NCBI GenBank assembly: GCA_017940955.1
Contig: JAGAXP010000152.1
Span: 1 to 10,927, forward strand
DNA length: 10,927 bases
Direction: 5' to 3'
Source of the DNA: Oribacterium sp.
GTDB taxonomy: Bacteria > Bacillota_A > Clostridia > Lachnospirales > Lachnospiraceae
The notes under the pieces are model-generated. The model had not been told where the DNA came from, searched no databases, and saw nothing but the letters and a program-made list of their open reading frames with translations. Below are positions 6,077-10,927 of this stretch, in pieces. Each line of letters starts with the position of its first letter. The first letter of the stretch is position 1. Both the position numbers and the translations under genes were made by a program.

Positions 6077-6505
6077 ATGGAAAAAGGCAAACTTGTAATG
6101 GAGCTGATGGTTGAAACATTCCCGGATAAAACCGTGGAGCTTGACAGTGAAATAGGCCACGTTAAGATGATACCCTTTGGAGGTACGGTCAAGAGTGATA
6201 TCTTTAACGGAATCATTGAACCATGCGGAGTAGACACCCAGATCACAAATCAGGCGGGCGTAAGACATATGTCGGCAAGATACATGCTTACAGGCAAAGA
6301 TGCTGATGGCAATGACTGCCACATCTATCTGGAAAACAATGCCTGGTTCACAAACGGAGAAAGACCAAAGCCGTGGATCAGCACACCTAAGTTCATTACA
6401 GATTCAAAAAAACTTGCATCATACCTTCATACTGACCGTTTTATAGGCGAAGGCATGAGAGTAGAGGAAGGCCTTCGTATCCGCTATTACGAAGTAGAAA
6501 GATGA
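6077..6505 (+). CDS. DUF3237 family protein
   Basis: This 142-residue protein matches the DUF3237 (UPF0311) pattern. It has an N-terminal strand segment, the glycine-containing stretch IPFGGTVKSDIFNGIIEPCGVD (shown here only as a landmark around residues 34-55), then a conserved aromatic strand with SARYMLTGKDADGNDCHIYLEN near the centre, and a C-terminal WISTPKF...DRFIGEGMR...IRYYEV block. Such proteins are small beta-barrel-like cytoplasmic proteins; no biochemical function is established to my knowledge. ATG 6077 was chosen because GAGG lies 6 nt upstream and the family homology starts here; the frame continues back to 5942 through mobile-element DNA and that extension is rejected. The gene runs convergently towards the first LysR gene. 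Nothing shows that it belongs to the aldarate pathway. Confidence 0.8.
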   Translation: MEKGKLVMELMVETFPDKTVELDSEIGHVKMIPFGGTVKSDIFNGIIEPCGVDTQITNQAGVRHMSARYMLTGKDADGNDCHIYLENNAWFTNGERPKPWISTPKFITDSKKLASYLHTDRFIGEGMRVEEGLRIRYYEVER

Positions 6506-6531
6506 TAGCAGAAGCCGTATATTTGCCAGTG

Positions 6532-6608
6532 CAGGAGGACCCAAAGCCTTTAGAAATCAGATTTTAGTTTTTGGCGAAGTGCACCTTTTTAAAATGGATG
6601 CCCTCCTG
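6532..6608. repeat. Spaced inverted repeat in the convergent intergenic region
   Basis: CAGGAGG (6532-6538) and CCTCCTG (6602-6608) are perfect reverse complements 63 nt apart. The interior holds TTTGGCGAAGTGCACC followed by TTTTT, a string with a counterpart near 9340-9376. The stop codons of the DUF3237 gene and the first LysR gene flank the region, so it may include a terminator for either, but no standard one is clear. Confidence 0.4.
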
Positions 6609-6626
6609 TTCTGTGTTTTATAGGAA

Positions 6627-7535
6627 TTATTCTTTAGTCCAGTATTCCGTTACCAGGTCTATAAAATCCTTTGCAGCTTTGCTGAGGTAAGCATTTTTTG
6701 GATAGGTTACGCATACCTTCCAGGTAGGACGGAAGGGCAATCTGAAAAAACGGACACCCTCGGGTTCCTGCTTAACGTAATGATAGGGCAGGAGACCACA
6801 GGCAAGATGAGCTTTTATCATGGAAAGGATCGTCATATTACTGGAGGTTTCAAAAAGAACTGTAGGTGTAAAGCCCGCATCACGGAATATCTGATCCACC
6901 ATTTTCCGGATGGTGGACTCTTTGTACATCATAACGAAAGGCTCATATTGGAAAGCTGTAAGAGGAACAGTGGGGTACTTGTCATCTGAATGAAGGTACT
7001 CCTTACTGAGAGGGTAATCAGCCGGCAGGCCAAGATATATTTCCTCCTTATACAGATCGATATATTCGTCTCCTGTTTTCTGAGCGTCTGTAAGGGTAAC
7101 AAAACCGATATCAAGCTCACCCTTATGTACAGCTTCCTGTTGTTGTTTTACGCTAAGTTCTCTTGGCTCTACAGTATATTCCGGATACATATCATGGAAT
7201 ATGGGGTAAACATAGGAAAACATATCGAAGCCTCTTCCCGGAGTCATACCCACAGAAAGATAGCCGTTATGCTTGTTGACCATATCTGCAATAATAGTGT
7301 AGGTCTTTTGCTTGATTCTCTGCATTTCTCTTGCGTTTTCCAGATAGATCTGACCTTCAGGGGTAGGAGCCCAGGCAGCTTTATTTCTGATAAAGAGGGG
7401 AGTCCCGACTTCTTTCTCCAGCTTCTGAAGCTGCTGCGATAATGCTGACTGAGTGATGAAAAGCTTCTCAGCCGCTTTTGTTATGGAGCCTTCATCGGCT
7501 ATCTTGATCATATACTCAATTAATTTAGTATCCAT
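6627..7535 (-). CDS. LysR-type regulator, probable regulator of garD
   Basis: The 302-residue product is a typical LysR-type transcription factor: an N-terminal winged helix-turn-helix (about 1-60, with SITKAAEKLFITQSAL at 17-32 and QQLQKLE at 34-40), a linker helix and a C-terminal effector-binding domain (about 90-300, with GELDIGFVTL and the FEPFVMM block). It probably senses an aldarate or its breakdown product, by position next to garD. ATG 7535 is preferred over the frame start at 7598 because it begins at the conserved first helix (MDTKLIEYM) and GAGGAG lies 3 nt upstream, a slightly short spacing. The gene is divergent from garD across 191 bp containing LysR-type boxes. It is a clear paralogue of the regulator at 9465-10394. 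Confidence 0.9.
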   Translation of the reverse strand: MDTKLIEYMIKIADEGSITKAAEKLFITQSALSQQLQKLEKEVGTPLFIRNKAAWAPTPEGQIYLENAREMQRIKQKTYTIIADMVNKHNGYLSVGMTPGRGFDMFSYVYPIFHDMYPEYTVEPRELSVKQQQEAVHKGELDIGFVTLTDAQKTGDEYIDLYKEEIYLGLPADYPLSKEYLHSDDKYPTVPLTAFQYEPFVMMYKESTIRKMVDQIFRDAGFTPTVLFETSSNMTILSMIKAHLACGLLPYHYVKQEPEGVRFFRLPFRPTWKVCVTYPKNAYLSKAAKDFIDLVTEYWTKE

Positions 7536-7560
7536 TATCTCCTCGATAAGAGCCGTTTTC

Positions 7561-7587
7561 CCTGATATCCGGCATACAGATATCAGG
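7561..7587 (-). repeat. Perfect 9-bp inverted repeat in the LysR leader
   Basis: CCTGATATC (7561-7569) and GATATCAGG (7579-7587) are exact reverse complements around a 9-nt loop, 26 bp upstream of the regulator's ATG. It may be an RNA hairpin in the leader or a second operator. It differs from the TTTTACTTA boxes near garD. Confidence 0.6.
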
Positions 7588-7614
7588 CAGAGCGGCAACT
7601 GATTTTGAATTAGT

Positions 7615-7652
7615 AAAACTTATAGAAGGTTAACATTAATTAATTTTACTTA
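7615..7652. promoter_or_regulatory. LysR-type operator boxes upstream of garD
   Basis: Box 1, AAAACTTA (7615-7622), and box 2, TTTTACTTA (7644-7652), place their ACTTA cores 30 bp apart. Box 1 contains the small dyad AGT-AAA-ACT. Box 2 covers the -35 element of the garD promoter, so box 1 lies near -65. This is the usual recognition/activation site layout for LysR regulators. The same boxes occur upstream of gudD. Confidence 0.55.
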
Positions 7653-7673
7653 TCTCAATGGTGAAATTATACT
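7645..7673 (+). promoter_or_regulatory. garD promoter
   Basis: TTTACT (7645-7650), a 17-bp spacer and TATACT (7668-7673) give a good sigma-A promoter. The start point would be near 7680, leaving a leader of about 47 nt before ATG 7727. The -35 box is inside a LysR-type box, fitting activation or repression by the divergent regulator. Confidence 0.65.
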
Positions 7674-7726
7674 TATTCTACACGGAACGAAAAGTTTTGT
7701 AAATGTTAATAGATACGGAGGTTCAT

Positions 7727-9250
7727 ATGGCCAAAAGATTATGTATCCAGATAACAGAAAAGGATAATGTTGCCATTGCAATTAATGATCTGCCTAAGGG
7801 AACAGAGGTTATGCCGGGTGTAGTAACTGCGGTTGATATCCCTCAGGCTCATAAAATAGCATTAAAGGAATTAAAAGAAGGAACAGAGGTTATAAGATAC
7901 GGTGTTTGTCTGGGAACAACCTCAGAGGACATCCCGGTTGGCGGCTGGGTAAATGAGAAAAATCTCATTATGGCGCCGGCTCCGGATCTTGACAGCATGA
8001 AGTTTGCCACAAACCTAAGGACAGATCTTCCGAAACCAAAGAGAACTACCTGGATGGGATATAAAAATCCAAACGGTTTCTATGCAGGCACCAGAAACAT
8101 TCTCGGCATCAACACCACAGTACAGTGCGTAGCCGGTGTTCTCAATGTTGCCATAAAGAAGATAAAGGCAGAGATCCTTCCCAAGTATCCTAATGTTGAC
8201 GACGTAGTAGCTATCAATCATCCTTACGGCTGCGGTGTTGCCATCGATGCACCGGATGCTTATATTCCACAGAAAATCATCAGAAACATTGCCATGCACC
8301 CTAATTTCGGAGGCGTCTTTATGCTTGTGAGTCTCGGCTGCGAGAAGTTCACAGTAGACCGTTTCTGTGAGTGGTGGCCAGAGCTTAACAATAAGGATAA
8401 TGTCGTGGTCCTTCAGGAGCACAAGGGATATCAGGCTATGATGGATGCTATCATTGAAATGGCAGAGAAGAAGCTCAAGATTCTAAATGAAAGAAAGAGA
8501 GAGGAGCTTCCTCTTTCAGATCTTCTTGTTGGTATGCAGTGTGGCGGATCCGATGCATTCTCAGGAATCACAGCAAATCCTACAGCAGGCTATGCGGCGG
8601 ATCTCATTGTTTCCGGCGGTGGAACAGTTATGTTCTCCGAGGTTACCGAAGTAAGAGACGGAGTTCAGTTTATAGCTGAGAGATGTATAAATGAAGAAGT
8701 CGGAAAGAGACTTGTAGAGGAAATGAAGTGGTATGACAGATACTTAAGAAACGGCGGTGTTGACCGTGGTGCCAATACCACACCGGGAAACAAGAAGGGT
8801 GGTCTTTCCAATATCATCGAGAAGTCCATGGGTTCCATCGCCAAGTCCGGCTCATCACCAATTGTTGAGGTCCTTTCACCCGGAGACCGTCCAACAAAAC
8901 ATGGTGAGATTTTTGCGGCAACACCTGCGTCAGATCTCGTATGCGGACCTTCACAGCTTGCATCCGGAATGGGTCTTGAAGTATTCATGACAGGCCGCGG
9001 CACACCATACGGTCTTGCAGCTGCGCCGGTTATCAAGCTTTGCTCCAGAAACGAGATGAAGGATCAGTGGTTTGATATCATTGATTTCAATGCAGGTCCC
9101 GCGGCAGTTGGTGACAAGACCATCGCAGAGCAGGGGGAAGAGCTTCTGGATTTCATCCTGGATGTTGCTTCAGGCATTAAGAAGCCCTACACCGAGCAGT
9201 ACGGTTTTGCAAATGACCTCTGCGTATTCAATCCGGCACCAATAACCTAG
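7727..9250 (+). CDS. garD: Galactarate dehydratase
   Basis: The 507-residue product matches galactarate dehydratase (UxaA family) from end to end; E. coli GarD has 523 residues and the two even share the ending VFNPAP(V/I)T. The enzyme removes water from galactarate to give 5-keto-4-deoxyglucarate in the cytoplasm, with a divalent metal. An N-terminal SAF-like domain (about 1-75, with DIPQAHKIAL and GTEVIRYG) precedes the catalytic part. Landmarks are HPYGCGVA (165-172), GMQCGGSDAFSG (around Cys272), MFSEVTEVRD, TPGNKKGG and TGRGTPYG. Cys169 and Cys272 are in the most conserved blocks. The frame opens at 7703, but ATG 7727 has GGAGG 5 nt upstream. A strong terminator follows. The related altronate dehydratase (UxaA) is less likely given the GarD-like ends. 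Confidence 0.95.
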   Translation: MAKRLCIQITEKDNVAIAINDLPKGTEVMPGVVTAVDIPQAHKIALKELKEGTEVIRYGVCLGTTSEDIPVGGWVNEKNLIMAPAPDLDSMKFATNLRTDLPKPKRTTWMGYKNPNGFYAGTRNILGINTTVQCVAGVLNVAIKKIKAEILPKYPNVDDVVAINHPYGCGVAIDAPDAYIPQKIIRNIAMHPNFGGVFMLVSLGCEKFTVDRFCEWWPELNNKDNVVVLQEHKGYQAMMDAIIEMAEKKLKILNERKREELPLSDLLVGMQCGGSDAFSGITANPTAGYAADLIVSGGGTVMFSEVTEVRDGVQFIAERCINEEVGKRLVEEMKWYDRYLRNGGVDRGANTTPGNKKGGLSNIIEKSMGSIAKSGSSPIVEVLSPGDRPTKHGEIFAATPASDLVCGPSQLASGMGLEVFMTGRGTPYGLAAAPVIKLCSRNEMKDQWFDIIDFNAGPAAVGDKTIAEQGEELLDFILDVASGIKKPYTEQYGFANDLCVFNPAPIT

Positions 9251-9264
9251 AATAAAAGATGATT

Positions 9265-9305
9265 ACACCCGGAAGTGAGATACAGGATATCTTACTTCCG
9301 GGTGT
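9265..9305 (+). terminator. garD terminator
   Basis: An 18-bp stem (9265-9282 with 9288-9305, one G-T pair) encloses the loop CAGGA and starts 14 nt after the garD stop. A GTTTATTATATA tract follows. Its length and position make this the clearest terminator in the window. Confidence 0.9.
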
Positions 9306-9328
9306 TTATTATATATAATATTCGATTT

Positions 9329-9400
9329 AAGAATGCATGTTTGGCGAAATTCCGGAAGTGCAGCCGGTAGCACCTTTTTTCAATTAAAACGACAGCATTC
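9329..9400. repeat. Second intergenic GGCGAA...CACCTTTTTT element
   Basis: GAATGC (9330-9335) and a matching GCATTC near 9394-9399 form spaced inverted arms. Inside are TTTGGCGAA, a CCGGAAGTGC segment, and GTGC-8 nt-GCAC followed by CTTTTTT. The inner GGCGAA/GTGCA/CACCTTTTT pieces match those at about 6573-6593, also between convergent genes. The small GTGC/GCAC hairpin could be a weak backup terminator. Confidence 0.35.
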
Positions 9401-9464
9401 ACGTTTATCTCAGTCAATACACACTGCAAGGATTAACATGATCTATATAGCTTGTTTTAACAGT

Positions 9465-10394
9465 TCAGTTTGTCTGTACGGGGATCAGATGTCTTAACCA
9501 ATATTCCTTTGCGAGTTTTATAAATTCCTTCTCGGCGTCGGTGAGATAGGAACCTTTACGGGTTGCTACGCATAGATCCCAGGAGGGGTGGCTTGGAAGG
9601 GCGAAGCACCTGTATTTTTCGCTTTGAGTATCCGCATAGTATCGTGGGATTATAGCGCAGCAAAGGGAAGTCTCAACCAGGGAGGGAATACTTGCTGTGT
9701 TATTGGTCTCCATCAAAACAGAAGGCAAAAAACCATTGCGGCTGAATATGTCATCAACAATTTGGCGGTTGCTGGATTTTGATGACATGAGAGTAAAGGG
9801 CTCGAATTCAAGGTTCTTTAGATTGATGATGGGAAGCTGCCCGTTATCCATACTGTAATTCTCACACATAGGATGCATGGCGGGCACCAGTACTATCATT
9901 TCTTCTTTTCCCACAAGCGTATAATCATAGTTTCCACGCTGGTCATTTCTCAATGTTACAAATCCAATATCGATTTCTCCGCTTGCCAGAGCTTCGGTCT
10001 GTTTAAACAATCCCATTTCAATGGGGGTGATTATCAGGTCCGGGAATTTTGAATGGAGATCCGGATAGATTGAAGTGAACATATGGATTCCTCTTCCGGT
10101 AGTAAGTCCGATTTTAAGGTCTGACTCTCCGGTATGGGCGATATCATGTATCTTTTTATAGGTTTCCCGCTTGATAAGAAGAGCTTTTTTGGCTCCTTCA
10201 AGGTATATCTTTCCGGCTTCCGTAGGATGCCAGTCCGTCCTTGAACGGAAGAAAAGCTGAGTGCCCAGATCCTTTTCCAGTTTTAGAAGCTGCTGGTTCA
10301 GTGCAGACTGGGAAATAAAAAGGTTCCTGGCAGCTTTGGTGATGTTTTCTTCTTTTTCAATTTCAACAATATATTCACAGATTCTGAAATCCAT
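9465..10394 (-). CDS. LysR-type regulator, probable regulator of gudD
   Basis: The 309-residue LysR-type transcription factor has an N-terminal helix-turn-helix (NITKAARNLFISQSAL at 17-32, then QQLLKLE at 34-40) and an effector-binding domain (about 90-300). Shared blocks with the first regulator include TGRG..MF, GE(L/I)DIGFVTL, FEPF.LM..S, VD.IF...GF.P.VL and a C-terminal EYW. The helix-turn-helix registers are identical and most exposed residues of the second helix are conserved, so both probably bind the same boxes. ATG 10394 is preceded by GGAGG with 4 nt between. The gene is divergent from gudD across 242 bp, and its own -35 box overlaps a LysR-type box, which suggests autoregulation. 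The likely inducer is an aldarate or 5-keto-4-deoxyglucarate, by context only. Confidence 0.92.
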   Translation of the reverse strand: MDFRICEYIVEIEKEENITKAARNLFISQSALNQQLLKLEKDLGTQLFFRSRTDWHPTEAGKIYLEGAKKALLIKRETYKKIHDIAHTGESDLKIGLTTGRGIHMFTSIYPDLHSKFPDLIITPIEMGLFKQTEALASGEIDIGFVTLRNDQRGNYDYTLVGKEEMIVLVPAMHPMCENYSMDNGQLPIINLKNLEFEPFTLMSSKSSNRQIVDDIFSRNGFLPSVLMETNNTASIPSLVETSLCCAIIPRYYADTQSEKYRCFALPSHPSWDLCVATRKGSYLTDAEKEFIKLAKEYWLRHLIPVQTN

Positions 10395-10467
10395 ATATCC
10401 TCCGGTCTTATAAGAGTTTCAAAACAATTTCATCATGATTATCAAAGGGGCAACAGTTATGTATAGT

Positions 10468-10496
10468 ATTTTACATTTATGAGAAAAACTTAGCAA
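10468..10496 (-). promoter_or_regulatory. Promoter of the second LysR gene
   Basis: On the minus strand TTGCTA (10496-10491), a 17-bp spacer and TAAAAT (10473-10468) form a fair sigma-A promoter. The start point would be near 10461. The box AAAAACTTA (10484-10492) overlaps the -35 region, as expected for a self-repressing LysR regulator. Confidence 0.5.
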
Positions 10497-10553
10497 TATA
10501 TCAACTTCAAGAAGTTTTACTTAGTTATCTCTCAGTTATATGTGTTTTACTTA
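10484..10553. promoter_or_regulatory. Three LysR-type boxes between the second LysR gene and gudD
   Basis: AAAAACTTA (10484-10492), TTTTACTTA (10515-10523) and TTTTACTTA (10545-10553) have their ACTTA cores 31 and 30 bp apart. The middle box sits in the dyad AAGT-TTT-ACTT (10512-10522) and is followed by TTATCTC (10525-10531), as in the garD region (7650-7656). The boxes fall near -96, -65 and -35 relative to the predicted gudD start. Confidence 0.6.
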
Positions 10554-10574
10554 GCATTCACATCGGAATAAACT
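10546..10574 (+). promoter_or_regulatory. Candidate gudD promoter
   Basis: TTTACT (10546-10551), a 17-bp spacer and TAAACT (10569-10574) match the consensus at four of six positions in each box. The start point would be near 10581, about 56 nt before the ATG. A weak promoter with the -35 inside a LysR-type box fits a need for activation. Confidence 0.5.
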
Positions 10575-10636
10575 TCAGTCATAGAAATAAGCGTGAAACA
10601 AACGCAAGGTTATAGAGATAGATAAGGAGAGAAAAA

Positions 10637-10927
10637 ATGATCCCAACAATTACAAAAATGGAAGTATTCCCTGTTGCAGGTCACGATTGTATGGAGCTTA
10701 ACCTTTCAGGAGCTCATGCACCATACTTCACAAGGAATATCGTTATCCTTACGGATTCAAACGGCGTTGAAGGTGTAGGTGAGGTTCCCGGCGGACAGAA
10801 GATCACAAACGCTCTTGAGGCGGTTAAGGATCTGGTTATCGGAACAAAGATTTCTGATTATAAGAACACTCTTAATAAGGTTAGAGCATGGCTTGATGAG
10901 AACATAAAGGATGATGTAAGAGGTCTT
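10637..10927 (+). CDS. gudD: Glucarate dehydratase, N-terminal part
   Basis: The first 97 residues are present; the gene runs off the right edge (full family length is about 440-450). Glucarate dehydratase, an enolase-superfamily enzyme, converts D-glucarate to 5-keto-4-deoxyglucarate in the cytoplasm with Mg2+. The visible part is the N-terminal capping domain. It matches E. coli GudD closely, with VAGHDCMELNLSGAHAPYFT (13-32), RNIVIL, GVGEVPGG and the YKNTL region. Asn22 and His27 lie in the conserved substrate-side loop; the catalytic Lys and His of the barrel are outside the window. AAGGAGA lies 6 nt upstream of ATG 10637. The operon probably continues with further aldarate genes, such as a transporter or aldolase. 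Confidence 0.95.
   Translation, partial: MIPTITKMEVFPVAGHDCMELNLSGAHAPYFTRNIVILTDSNGVEGVGEVPGGQKITNALEAVKDLVIGTKISDYKNTLNKVRAWLDENIKDDVRGL

Noticed and set aside
6990..7442. 150-codon plus-strand open frame inside the first LysR gene
   Set aside because: It is antisense to a well-supported LysR gene, has no recognisable protein features and no ribosome binding site of note.
7671..7676. Third ACTTAT copy upstream of garD as an extra LysR box
   Set aside because: It overlaps the -10 box, lacks the flanking TTTT or AAA run and is 23 rather than 30 bp from its neighbour.
8015..8422. 135-codon minus-strand open frame inside garD
   Set aside because: It is antisense to a gene conserved along its whole length and looks like a codon-bias shadow.
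9352..9375. CCGGAAG...GCAGCC string resembling the conserved loop of SRP RNA
   Set aside because: The spacing is two bases short and the flanking stems expected of SRP RNA are absent.

Overview
The window looks like chromosomal DNA of a low-to-mid G+C Firmicute, most likely a Lachnospiraceae member of the Butyrivibrio/Pseudobutyrivibrio type. This rests on AT-rich intergenic DNA, strong GGAGG-type ribosome binding sites, sigma-A-like promoters and the protein sequences. The genus is an inference from protein style, not a database result.

Left part (1-1428): two stacked hairpins at the edge, one a good terminator, are followed by a degenerate 15-bp tandem repeat that runs into a near-consensus promoter. 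This promoter precedes a small two-helix membrane protein of unknown function. A minus-strand P-loop kinase of the uridine kinase type follows, with its own terminator.

Middle (1429-5764): tex, a complete S1-domain RNA-binding protein gene, has a hairpin-rich leader. Next comes an ABC-F ATPase gene. A 46-nt near-perfect palindrome separates the two and abuts a promoter whose predicted start point lies almost on the ABC-F start codon, so that mRNA may be leaderless. The ABC-F protein lacks nearly the whole helical/arm region of its first ATPase domain.

Scar (5765-6076): only about 94 bp of an IS3-type insertion sequence survive: the left end and the first 13 codons of orfA. They are fused to a REP-like hairpin and to a piece resembling an IS200/IS605 end. 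A DUF3237 gene follows.

Right part (6627-10927): two similar modules for aldaric acid catabolism, each a LysR-type regulator divergent from a dehydratase gene. The first pairs a LysR gene with garD (galactarate dehydratase). The second pairs a paralogous LysR gene with gudD (glucarate dehydratase, cut by the window edge). Both enzymes give 5-keto-4-deoxyglucarate. Both divergent regions carry the same TTTTACTTA-type boxes about 30 bp apart, at the -65/-35 positions typical of LysR regulation. The two regulators also share much of their recognition helix, so cross-regulation is likely. This catabolic locus, the trimmed ABC-F gene and the mobile-element scar are the most interesting parts. No CRISPR array, tRNA or rRNA was seen.
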